Origin: CAZBMD01 sp964493325
Lineage (GTDB): Bacteria; Babelota; Babeliae; Babelales; RVW-14
DNA: 64,000 bases
Direction of reading: 5' to 3'
NCBI GenBank assembly: GCA_964493325.1
Contig: CAZBMD010000006.1
Coordinates: 1 to 64,000 of the forward strand
This document shows positions 1 through 8,032 of this stretch, one piece after another. Below the pieces are notes generated by a model. That model made no database searches and was not told where the DNA came from. It saw only the letters and a program-made list of their open reading frames with translations. The translations under genes and the position numbers were made by a program. The first letter of the stretch is position 1; each line of letters begins with the position of its first letter.

Positions 1-941
1 ATGGTCGCTAATTTGACATCGCGTATAATTCGTTGTATTAAATCTACTGCCTTTGAAATGTATTTATGAATCGATGTTTCGGAAGTTGTGTTGGGTCTTG
101 AAAGAGGCTTTTTTCTGAACATGCCCCACAGCCCCATGATTATTTCAGCAATAACAAGGCCACAACATAGCCCGGTTACAAGACCCTCTTTAGTAAGGCT
201 TGTTGAGCTGTTGCATAAAAATGATGCGCCATAAAAAAGTGGCTCGATAAGGATATATTTTGACATCATCCCGACTAAAAGCGCGCCAACAATCTTTATG
301 CCTGCGGTAAAACCAAGGGCCCAGAGCATTGGCCACAGCGCGATAGAAAATTCTTGCCCAAAAGTAGTTGGGAATAGGGTGATAATTTTGGGGAAAAGCC
401 CTTTGAAGCTAAGCAGTCCGTCACGTAAAAAGCAAAAGAATGCGGTGCCAAAAAAGCCTGAAAATAGGGCGCGCATTGGTCCTTTTTGAGACGGAGCTGT
501 TATGACATTGTACGTTAGCCTGCTAGAAGGGAACGGGAGCGCCTGAGTTTCTAAAAAGGATTTAGCAAACGACGATCCGAGTAATATCCCAAAGCCGCCT
601 GCACATAGACACAAGATACCAAGCTTTAGGGCAAAAGAAAGAGGGTTTGCAAGGAGGATTGAGAAAGCAGAGGCATCCAAGAAAAAAAGCATGGGAAGAG
701 CAAATCCAACACCTACGGCAATGGTTCCCCCTCCCGCTGCAACAGCCTGAATAACCGCGACCCGTCGATTCATATCACCTGAGCCTTCGTTTTTGGAAAT
801 AAGGCGCAGTAAGCTGCCACAAATCAGAGCAATGGTAGGAGCCATCCATGGGCCTAGCATCGTTACAATCGAGATATAGGAAAGAATAGCAGCAGACAGA
901 ATCGTAAAAATGACGCTGCTTAATATTACAAATAGGGACAC
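1..941 (-). CDS. OPT-family oligopeptide transporter, 3' end outside window
   Basis: Reading leftward from a GTG at 939-941 gives 313 codons without a stop, running off the left edge, so the C-terminal part of the protein is missing. The protein is strongly hydrophobic. Blocks match the OPT (oligopeptide/metal-chelate transporter) family: NRRVAVIQAVAAGGGTIAVG, a segment ending ETQALPFPSSRLTYNVITA, and an EFSIALWPMLWALGFTAG segment. The family imports peptides or peptide-like chelates across the inner membrane, which would suit a nutrient-scavenging bacterium (inference). The GTG is favoured because AAGGAG lies 6 bases upstream and that frame has a stop just before it. A TTG-initiated reading further upstream is in another frame and looks like a shadow. 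Family call fairly sure; substrate unknown. Confidence 0.75.
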   Translation of the reverse strand, partial: MSLFVILSSVIFTILSAAILSYISIVTMLGPWMAPTIALICGSLLRLISKNEGSGDMNRRVAVIQAVAAGGGTIAVGVGFALPMLFFLDASAFSILLANPLSFALKLGILCLCAGGFGILLGSSFAKSFLETQALPFPSSRLTYNVITAPSQKGPMRALFSGFFGTAFFCFLRDGLLSFKGLFPKIITLFPTTFGQEFSIALWPMLWALGFTAGIKIVGALLVGMMSKYILIEPLFYGASFLCNSSTSLTKEGLVTGLCCGLVIAEIIMGLWGMFRKKPLSRPNTTSETSIHKYISKAVDLIQRIIRDVKLAT

Positions 942-1167
942 AGAGAGCTCCTTGTTGGGTTGCTTTGAAAATTATAAAAGTAAGAAACGCTCCAAGAATT
1001 ACTAAGAGATGCGTTCCTGTCAAATGGGTCTAAAATGGCTGAGTTATTGCTTTTTTAGACTATTTTAATTACTATTATTAATAGGTATGTATGTTAATTC
1101 GATTTTTATTGAATAAATATATACGCGATTTTGTGAATAATTTGAAGAAATAAAAATAGGCAATAGA

Positions 1168-1659
1168 ATGAAGATATTAAAAAAAGCTCTATTTTTTTCA
1201 CTGGGCCTTTTGATCTTTCTTACGGTGATCAGAAGGTTTTATCGCGTCATGGCGTTACAAGTCTCGAGTGTCTCTGCATACATTGGGTACAACAGTAATG
1301 CTCATGAAGAACAAAATTCTCAAGCAAAAGATGAAGCTGCAACGAGTGGAGTGCATTATAATTTTAGCCGGTTAGTAAGGCTTATGGAGTCATGTAATAC
1401 TATTAAGCGAACATTTTATCAAAATTTCACGCCTTATTTTGCGCACAAACAAGAAATTGATATGGACGAGCTCAAGCATCTCCTCAAGCAGCTCCATCAG
1501 GAAAAGGTGCGTTTTCAGCATTATATCTGGGAGCTCAAGGGATATTCGCGAGAGGCAATGCCTGCGCGTCAGCAGCGAGCCCTCAAGTATTACTTTCACA
1601 TTATCGAAAAAAGTATTGTAGATCTTGAAAAAATCCAACATAAATATTCGAATCGTTAG
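1168..1659 (+). CDS. small protein with N-terminal membrane anchor, unknown function
   Basis: 163 residues. A basic start (MKILKKALFF) is followed by a hydrophobic stretch to about residue 22 that could be an uncleaved anchor or signal peptide; the rest is hydrophilic and predicted mostly helical. No recognised domain. The C-terminal half is rich in K, E, Q and H, suggesting a helical bundle. It is convergent with the ankyrin gene, with only 15 bases between the stops. The Shine-Dalgarno site is weak (TAGG). Open frame, start and codon use look real; function cannot be assigned. Confidence 0.65.
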   Translation: MKILKKALFFSLGLLIFLTVIRRFYRVMALQVSSVSAYIGYNSNAHEEQNSQAKDEAATSGVHYNFSRLVRLMESCNTIKRTFYQNFTPYFAHKQEIDMDELKHLLKQLHQEKVRFQHYIWELKGYSREAMPARQQRALKYYFHIIEKSIVDLEKIQHKYSNR

Positions 1660-1674
1660 ATTTTAGCGAAACTA

Positions 1675-2703
1675 TCATTTCTTAGAAAGGAGCTCTTCTA
1701 GTTCGTTAAAATGTTTCTGGGCAGGTGCTGATAGTGGTTTCTTGTGATCGAAGTTACTCGTTCTCTCTGTTCGAACTTGTTCTCTTGCACGCATATAATC
1801 TAGCGGCGTAAACCCTGCTTTATTTTTAATTGTTTTGATTTTTGGATTACTTTGAATCAATGTGTTGACGATGTCTTTTTGCTGAGCTCGTCCTGGATCT
1901 GCGTATTCAGAATCTGATGGATTGATGAGATAAACAGCGTTGTGAAGAGCTGTGTTGCCTTGGTCATCTTGAGCTAGGGGATTAGCTCCGTATTCAAGAA
2001 ATAGAGCAACTTTTTCGCTATTCTGATCAAGTGCGGCAAGAGCAAGTGGTGTGCTTCCTTTTAAAACTTCGAAAGCTTGATTATTGACAATTGTGTCTTT
2101 GTCTTCTTGTGAGGGTAGATTGAAAACGGCGTGATTTTTTTCGATTTTTGTTTCTTCAAGCACTTCTTTAATATCTTTAGCTGAAACATCCCAGTCGCTT
2201 GCAGCGTAATGAAGAGATGTAAACTTTCCACCTTTAAATAAATTCTCTTCATCGATGTGTTTCGTATTGAGACTATCGAGATCTTCTTTGAGGTTCTCCT
2301 TTACTCGTCCGACTTTACATGCAACGCCGACATCTTTGAGTCTAGAAATCCACGGAAGGTCTTGTTGCGGGTCTGGCAATAGTAGATTTTTATTTGTTTT
2401 ACTGCCGTCATCTTTGAGTTTATTGAGGGTTTTTGATTCTTGATAATGAGCGTAGCCATAACAGCTGCAAGCGCACGCAGCGACGGCGGTAATGCCAATA
2501 GTTGCCCCCACAGCAAAACAGATAACAGCGTTTCTGGTGATTCGTGATTTTTCTTGAGGATTAAGGTCTTTGGAGTGGGCAATTAGTTCGAGAGCTGAGT
2601 TAAAATCACTTTCAGACATAGTGTTGCCTGCGTTGATTTGCTCAGTCATGGCATGTGTTGAAAGGGTACAGATGAGCAGTAGGGCTAAAATTTTTTTAAA
2701 CAT
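1675..2703 (-). CDS. secreted or membrane-anchored ankyrin-repeat protein
   Basis: 342 residues from the ATG at 2703; a TTG fifteen bases upstream is possible but would only lengthen the signal peptide. The N-terminus (MFKKILALLLICTLSTHA) is a typical Sec signal peptide, with cleavage expected around A18/M19. A second hydrophobic segment with several Ala and Cys (about residues 60-82) may be a membrane anchor. The C-terminal half has ankyrin-type repeats: GSTPLALAALDQNSEKVALF followed by LEYGANPLAQDDQGNTALHNAV, then a degenerate unit ending KAGFTPLDYMR. Ankyrin repeats bind proteins; in intracellular bacteria exported ankyrin proteins often act on host proteins, which here is only inference. 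A second secreted ankyrin protein lies at 40581. Confidence 0.8.
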   Translation of the reverse strand: MFKKILALLLICTLSTHAMTEQINAGNTMSESDFNSALELIAHSKDLNPQEKSRITRNAVICFAVGATIGITAVAACACSCYGYAHYQESKTLNKLKDDGSKTNKNLLLPDPQQDLPWISRLKDVGVACKVGRVKENLKEDLDSLNTKHIDEENLFKGGKFTSLHYAASDWDVSAKDIKEVLEETKIEKNHAVFNLPSQEDKDTIVNNQAFEVLKGSTPLALAALDQNSEKVALFLEYGANPLAQDDQGNTALHNAVYLINPSDSEYADPGRAQQKDIVNTLIQSNPKIKTIKNKAGFTPLDYMRAREQVRTERTSNFDHKKPLSAPAQKHFNELEELLSKK

Positions 2704-2891
2704 GCAAATTTTGTCCAATAATAAATGTTTTTTACAATTCAGTTAAACGTTGGATTATGATAGATAAAGCAGTAAAAAAATCAATTAAAAACGGCCTTTT
2801 ATTGAAACAAGGCGAGGAGTTTTTTTGATGAATAATTTTTTTTAAGAATGAGATAGTGATTACAAGTTGAGCGCAAAAGAATAACTGTGAA

Positions 2892-2911
2892 GGGGCAACA
2901 AACGTTGCCCC
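2892..2911 (-). terminator. hairpin downstream of lon
   Basis: Perfect 8-bp stem GGGGCAAC/GTTGCCCC with a 4-base loop, beginning 9 bases after the lon stop on the minus strand. The tail on that strand is only modestly T-rich (TTCACAGTTATTCTTTT), so it is a plausible but not ideal intrinsic terminator. Confidence 0.55.
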
Positions 2912-2919
2912 CGAGTGAA

Positions 2920-5274
2920 CTAAGTTTGAGGCATCAACACATGATTTAAAACTTCATCAACGTGATCAACAAAAACGAGCGTTAACCCCTCGTGTATGCT
3001 ATCAAGGTTTTCAAGATCCTTTTTATTTTGTAGCGGTAAGATAACCGAAGAAAATCCGTGTTGCTTAGCAGCAAGAATTTTTTCTTTTACTCCGCCGATA
3101 GGCAGTACGCTGCCTTGCAAATTCAGCTCTCCGGTCATAGCATAATCGCCATTGACTGCGCGCTTGGTAAATGCCGACAAAACTGATGAAAGCAATGTTA
3201 CGCCTGCTGAAGGACCGTCTTTTGGAATTGCTCCTGCTGGCACGTGGATGTGCAAGTCAAACTCATTAAAAAGAGTGTTGTTGATGTTGAAAAAGTCTGA
3301 GTGAGATTTTGCGTAGGTGAGTGCTGCTTGTGCAGATTCTTTCATGACATCGCCAAGCTGTCCGGTGAGCAAGAGCTTCCCTGAACCTGGCATTAAAACC
3401 GCTTCAACTTGAAGAATTTCTCCACCGTAGGGAGTCCATGCAAGGCCATTGCAAACGCCGATGCGGTTTGCTTTCAAATAGCTTTCTGAAGGAACTTTTC
3501 GTGGCCCAAGATATTGCGAAATATTATCTTTGGTAAATTCAATTTTTTTCTTTGTTTCAACAAGAGCTCGAGCATATTTTGAGCATAGTTTTTGTATTTG
3601 TCTGTCAAGGTCGCGTACGCCAGATTCGCGCGTGTAACCGCTAATAATTTCGGTTAAAACGGGCTTGCTCAGTTCAAACCCCTTGTTTTCAAGGCCCGAG
3701 CTTTTGAGCGACTTTGTGACTAAATATTTTTGAGCAATTTGCAGCTTTTCTTCTCGAGTGTATCCGCTGACCTGAATAATTTCCATGCGATCGCGCAAAG
3801 GACCTGGAATGGTTGATAGGTCGTTTGCAGTTGTGATGAACATTGTTTTAGACATGTCAAAGTGAACGCCCAGATAGTTATCATAAAAGCTATGATTTTG
3901 TTCTGGATCAAGAACTTCTAGCAATGCAGCTGATGGATCTCCTCGATTGGACATGCCAATTTTGTCAATTTCATCAATGACAACGAGTGGGTTGGTGCTA
4001 CCAGATTTACGGATTGCTTGAATAAATCTGCCAGGGAGTGCTCCGACATACGTTCTGCGATGACCACGAATTTCAGATTCATCGTAAACGCCACCAAGTG
4101 AGATTCTAAAAAATTTACGATCAAGACATTCTGCTATTGAATGACCAAGCGATGTTTTACCAACGCCAGGTGGTCCAAAGAGGCACAAAATTGGCGTGCT
4201 GCAATCTTCTTTTAAAAAGCGGATTGACAGGTAATCCAAGATGCGGTCTTTGACCTCTTCAAGGCCGTAGTGATTGGAATCTAGAACTTTTTTTGCATAA
4301 TCAAGATCAAGGCGATCTTTTGTTTGAACGCCCCACGGCATTCCCAAAAGCCACTCAAGATGGCTACGAATAACCGATGCTTCCATTGAATCGGGTGACG
4401 TTTTTTCAAGTCGACGGAGCTGGCGCGTTGCCTCTTGGCGTGCTTCGTCAGAAAGAGGTAATTCATCAATTTTTTTTCTAAACTCATCGGTATCGGATTC
4501 TGAATCATCGCCCAGCTCTTTTTGAATAGCTTTGATTTGTTCGCGTAAGTAATATTCGCGCTGAGATTTGTTTATAGAATCACGAGTGTGTGTACGAATT
4601 TTTTCTTGTACGTTGCTAATCTCTAGTTCATTATTCAGATAGTCGCATATGCCACTGATTAAATCGTTGATATTATCTTTTTCAAGAAGAGCTTGAGCTG
4701 TTTCAACATTGAGGTTGAGGTGTGATAGGATAAAATCAGCCGCTTTTTCAGGATCTTGAATCTGAGAGAGGATTGCTTGAAAATCAGGACTAAACATGCG
4801 GCCTGATGCAGCGATTCTTTCGATGAGCATCAGCAATGTACGCATTTGAAGATCGAGTTCTTGTTTGTTGCACAGGTCTAATGTTGAAGCGGGTCCTTCG
4901 ATGACGTGTGCCTGAAGAAGGTCTTGATCGGACAATATTTCTTCTACATATCCTTTGCAGAGGCCTTGTGTTAAAATTTTTATGCCACCTTCAGGAAGGT
5001 GCATAATACGCATAATCGTACCGATAGTTCCTACTTTGTGTAGATCTTGAATACCAATTGGCCCTTGATACCCATCATTCTGTTGCTTTGCTGCAAGCAA
5101 GAGAATCTTTTTAGATCCTTGCTGCGCAAGCTCTACACCTTTCGTGATTTTTTCATCGAGTATAAGAAGTGGTACGACTGCGTGAGGAAATACAACAACA
5201 TCGATGGTTGGAACTACTGGTAGAACCAACTGTGTGCTTTCCTGTGTTTCAAGGTTGATATTCTTGTTATCCAT
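2920..5274 (-). CDS. lon: ATP-dependent Lon protease
   Basis: 784 residues, the usual length of bacterial LonA. It is a cytosolic AAA+ serine protease that unfolds and degrades misfolded and regulatory proteins. The N-terminal substrate-binding domain (LPVVPTIDVVVFPHAVVPLL near residues 18-37) is followed by a coiled-coil region and the AAA+ module, with Walker A GPPGVGKTS at 367-375 and Walker B VVIDEID near 431-437. The C-terminal protease domain has the catalytic Ser in PKDGPSAG (Ser689) and the Lys in GGVKEK (Lys732), with the same 43-residue spacing as E. coli Lon. A purine-rich AAAGGGGAAAA site precedes the ATG. The gene appears to be monocistronic, with a hairpin in its leader and one after its stop. 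All key residues are present. Confidence 0.98.
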   Translation of the reverse strand: MDNKNINLETQESTQLVLPVVPTIDVVVFPHAVVPLLILDEKITKGVELAQQGSKKILLLAAKQQNDGYQGPIGIQDLHKVGTIGTIMRIMHLPEGGIKILTQGLCKGYVEEILSDQDLLQAHVIEGPASTLDLCNKQELDLQMRTLLMLIERIAASGRMFSPDFQAILSQIQDPEKAADFILSHLNLNVETAQALLEKDNINDLISGICDYLNNELEISNVQEKIRTHTRDSINKSQREYYLREQIKAIQKELGDDSESDTDEFRKKIDELPLSDEARQEATRQLRRLEKTSPDSMEASVIRSHLEWLLGMPWGVQTKDRLDLDYAKKVLDSNHYGLEEVKDRILDYLSIRFLKEDCSTPILCLFGPPGVGKTSLGHSIAECLDRKFFRISLGGVYDESEIRGHRRTYVGALPGRFIQAIRKSGSTNPLVVIDEIDKIGMSNRGDPSAALLEVLDPEQNHSFYDNYLGVHFDMSKTMFITTANDLSTIPGPLRDRMEIIQVSGYTREEKLQIAQKYLVTKSLKSSGLENKGFELSKPVLTEIISGYTRESGVRDLDRQIQKLCSKYARALVETKKKIEFTKDNISQYLGPRKVPSESYLKANRIGVCNGLAWTPYGGEILQVEAVLMPGSGKLLLTGQLGDVMKESAQAALTYAKSHSDFFNINNTLFNEFDLHIHVPAGAIPKDGPSAGVTLLSSVLSAFTKRAVNGDYAMTGELNLQGSVLPIGGVKEKILAAKQHGFSSVILPLQNKKDLENLDSIHEGLTLVFVDHVDEVLNHVLMPQT

Positions 5275-5294
5275 GATTTTCCCCTTTCCCCCCT

Positions 5295-5322
5295 GGCAGG
5301 CCCGCTAAGGTCCCCTCCTGCC
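5295..5322 (-). other. inverted repeat in the lon leader
   Basis: GGCAGG (5295-5300) and CCTGCC (5317-5322) form a 6-bp GC-rich stem about 20 bases upstream of the lon start. The loop is also GC-rich, in contrast to the AT-rich flanks. It could be an mRNA structure affecting lon translation or a regulator site. It does not match the CIRCE element. A TATAAT on the plus strand at 5405-5410 may be a -10 box for the ABC gene at 5520, but no clear -35 accompanies it. Confidence 0.35.
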
Positions 5323-5519
5323 AAATGAATGACTTTTGCTTGGTTGTACTTGATCTGTTGAATTAATGTATGCAAAATAAAAGCAGTATTTAGCTTTCTT
5401 TTTTTATAATACGAGATTAAATCGACGTAAGGCAAGGTTAAACAATATATTGCCCAATCGTGCTTCAAGGGACGCACAAAGTCTTTGTTTTGAAGAACCA
5501 ATTTTTTAATAAGGGAACA

Positions 5520-6227
5520 ATGGTAACGACAAAAAATCAGCTGCTTATTGCAAAAGATTTACATAAAAGTTATGTCCAAGGTGGAAAATTGCAAAATGTT
5601 CTACAGGGGGTGAGTATTTCGTTTCATGCTGGGCATGCCTATGCCATTACCGGTGTTTCGGGGAGTGGTAAGTCAACGCTTTTGCATCTTCTCGGCGGCC
5701 TTGATGTACCAACGTCAGGAACCGTTTTTTTTAATGACTACGATATTTTTAGGTTTAAAGAGCGGGCAAAAGATAGCTTTTTAAACCAGCATCTTGGGTT
5801 TGTTTTTCAGTTTCACTACCTTGTAAAAGAGCTTACTATTATCGACAATATTGTTCTTCCAGGAATTATTAAGGGAGACAACAAGCAGGTAGCAGCAAAA
5901 CGTAGCATTGAATTACTTGATTTGGTTGGTCTTGCAGATAAAAAGAATCATTTTCCAGGGCAGCTTTCTGGAGGTGAACAACAACGGGTAGCTATTGCTC
6001 GTGCAATTATGAACAGGCCAGCTTTTTTGCTCGCTGATGAGCCAACAGGTAACTTGGATGCTGACAATGCGCAACGGGTTGTTGATATTTTTTTGTCATG
6101 CCAAAAAGAATGGGGTATGGGGATTATTTTATGTTCGCATGATCGTGATGTGTATCAAAAGATGCAGACTGTTTATCATTTACACAATGGTCTATTGGAC
6201 CTTGAAAAAGAGTCAGTCGTCGATTAG
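5520..6227 (+). CDS. ABC transporter ATP-binding protein, LolD/MacB-like
   Basis: 235 residues from the ATG at 5520, preceded by AAGGGA five bases upstream; an in-frame GTG at 5460 lacks a good ribosome site. Walker A is GVSGSGKST (45-53), the signature motif is LSGGEQQR, and Walker B is FLLADEPTGNLD. The DEPTGNLD form and the short 235-residue length are typical of the LolD/FtsE/MacB subgroup, which powers lipoprotein release or extrusion from the inner membrane. No LolC/E-type permease is adjacent: lon lies divergently upstream and murJ follows. The protein must therefore pair with a permease encoded elsewhere. LolD is the favoured subgroup because the genome has an outer-membrane-type envelope, but this is inference. 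Confidence 0.85.
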   Translation: MVTTKNQLLIAKDLHKSYVQGGKLQNVLQGVSISFHAGHAYAITGVSGSGKSTLLHLLGGLDVPTSGTVFFNDYDIFRFKERAKDSFLNQHLGFVFQFHYLVKELTIIDNIVLPGIIKGDNKQVAAKRSIELLDLVGLADKKNHFPGQLSGGEQQRVAIARAIMNRPAFLLADEPTGNLDADNAQRVVDIFLSCQKEWGMGIILCSHDRDVYQKMQTVYHLHNGLLDLEKESVVD

Positions 6228-6305
6228 ACTTTCAGCTGCTGGTGGAACCATACCAGTTACGCAATTTAAGAACATTTTTTAACCAAGCAAAATATTGGCC
6301 AACAG

Positions 6306-7868
6306 ATGAATCACAATTTAAACAAAAAATCTATTTTACGTAAAACATTTCAGGTAGGCAGCTTAACTTTTTTAAGTCGCGTTCTTGGTATAATTCGTGA
6401 GATGCTGCAGGTGCAATATTTTGGCATTGGGGCTATCTCAGATGCTTTTATTACAGCTTTTAAAATCCCCAATTTTTTCAGGCATATTTTTGCAGAAGGT
6501 GCATTGAGTGCGTCGTTTGTTCCTGCAATTGTGGGTGCTGTAAAAAAAGAGCGGCACGAAGAGGCAAATGGTCTTATGACTATTTCGTTTATATTTTTTG
6601 AAGGTATTATTTTTTTGATATATCTGTTTGTGCTCTTTCGAGCTGATTTGGTTATCAATTTTATAGCCCCCGGTTTTTCGGCTGAACAAGCGGCTCATGC
6701 TATCCCTTTTCTCAAAATTATGTTTCCGTTTCTTCTTTTTGTTTCGAGTAGCGCGCTGCTTGGTGGAGCTTTACAGTCGGTTAATCATTTCTTTGCACCT
6801 GCATTTGCACCCGCCTTGTGGAATATGGTCTATGTCAGTGCGCTTTTGATTGCTCTTCATCTGACCTTGCCGCCGGCATTTTTATGTTTTGGTGTGCTTG
6901 CAGGAGGTCTTGCCTGGCTCGGGCTTCACCTTTTTTTCTTTTTCAGAAATGGCTTCCATTTTGGTATTATCACGTCAAGCGTGATTCAAGCATTTCGCAA
7001 TGTTTTGAAGAAGTTTTTGCCTTGCCTTTTTGGCGTGAGCATTATGGAAATTAATCTTTTTATAGGTGGGATGGTGGCTTCGTATCTTCCCAAGGGGTCA
7101 GTCTCGCTTCTGTACTACGGCAGTAGATTTATGAATATCCCGCTGGGTATTTTTGCGGTAGCGCTTTCGAGTATCTTGTTGCCCCATTTTTCACGCATGG
7201 TTTTGTATGCACCTAAGCGGCTGAGTTTTTATTTACTTGAGGTAACCAAGTTTGTTACCTGGGTTATTTTGCCCGCAACGCTGGTTTTTATTTTTGTATC
7301 ACATCACTTTTTTGCCTATATTTTACTGGGCAACAAAGCGACCGATGTTCAAATAACGCAGGCCACAGGGACGCTGATGATTTATTTGATTGGATTGCTA
7401 GTCTTTTGTTTGAACAAAATATTACTCAGTCTGTTTTACTCGGTACGAGATACGTGGGCAACAACGTTCACTTCTGGTGCGTCAGCTCTTGTGAACCTTT
7501 TAGGTGACGTTATTGCGCTCTTTACTTTCGGTATTTATGGGATTGCAGCTTCTACTGTTGTTGCAGGGACAACCATGACACTGTTGTGTTTTTATTTTTT
7601 AAAAAGACGACACAATATCAAGTTTTATGCAGGAAATTATGGCAACTTTTTAATAAGGTATCTGATGCAAGTTGCTCTTGGTGTTGCTATTTTTTATTAC
7701 GGGTTTGTTGTACTGCAGCACGCCGCTGTTGGCAGCTCTTGGGAACGATTTTTTGCAATAGGAGCAGGGTACTGGGTAATTGTTGGATTGCTTTCAGTTG
7801 CTATTATGGGGCTCATGTTTCTAACCAGAAAAATTTTTGGGGTTCGAGTCTATTTTTTGGATCGATAA
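6306..7868 (+). CDS. murJ: lipid II flippase MurJ (MviN family)
   Basis: 520 residues, almost entirely transmembrane, fitting the 14-helix MOP-superfamily fold. The N-terminus carries the MurJ hallmark: TFLSRVLGIIREMLQVQYFG followed by GAISDAFITAFKIPNFFRHI and AEGALSASFVPAI. MurJ flips undecaprenyl-linked peptidoglycan precursor across the inner membrane. It lies 78 bases after the ABC ATPase gene and may share its transcript. With murG at 25990 and a class A PBP at 31194 it indicates that the organism makes, or made, peptidoglycan. The start codon has only a weak ribosome site, but the N-terminal match supports it. Confidence 0.95.
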   Translation: MNHNLNKKSILRKTFQVGSLTFLSRVLGIIREMLQVQYFGIGAISDAFITAFKIPNFFRHIFAEGALSASFVPAIVGAVKKERHEEANGLMTISFIFFEGIIFLIYLFVLFRADLVINFIAPGFSAEQAAHAIPFLKIMFPFLLFVSSSALLGGALQSVNHFFAPAFAPALWNMVYVSALLIALHLTLPPAFLCFGVLAGGLAWLGLHLFFFFRNGFHFGIITSSVIQAFRNVLKKFLPCLFGVSIMEINLFIGGMVASYLPKGSVSLLYYGSRFMNIPLGIFAVALSSILLPHFSRMVLYAPKRLSFYLLEVTKFVTWVILPATLVFIFVSHHFFAYILLGNKATDVQITQATGTLMIYLIGLLVFCLNKILLSLFYSVRDTWATTFTSGASALVNLLGDVIALFTFGIYGIAASTVVAGTTMTLLCFYFLKRRHNIKFYAGNYGNFLIRYLMQVALGVAIFYYGFVVLQHAAVGSSWERFFAIGAGYWVIVGLLSVAIMGLMFLTRKIFGVRVYFLDR

Positions 7869-8032
7869 AGTAAGCGTTTACTCTGTCTACGAAGAATGTG
7901 ATAGCTTAGAAAGTTATTTACATTTTATTGCAAGTTTCTTAACCTAAGCCAGCTCAGGCAATCGGTCCTGCCGGTGTTTAAGTAATGACATTGAGTGTGC
8001 TGACGCTATGACGTAAGAAAAGGGGAGCATTG

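Noticed and set aside
942..1023. A TTG-started reading of 82 codons at 775-1023 on the minus strand.
   Set aside because: It leaves the OPT-family frame after about 27 codons and loses similarity; the GTG at 941 with a good ribosome site gives the real frame. A frameshifted gene is possible but not needed.
7869..8032. RNA gene or terminator between murJ and the first large secreted protein.
   Set aside because: Only a short imperfect GTAAGCGTTTAC palindrome is visible, with no stable stem, tail or cloverleaf.
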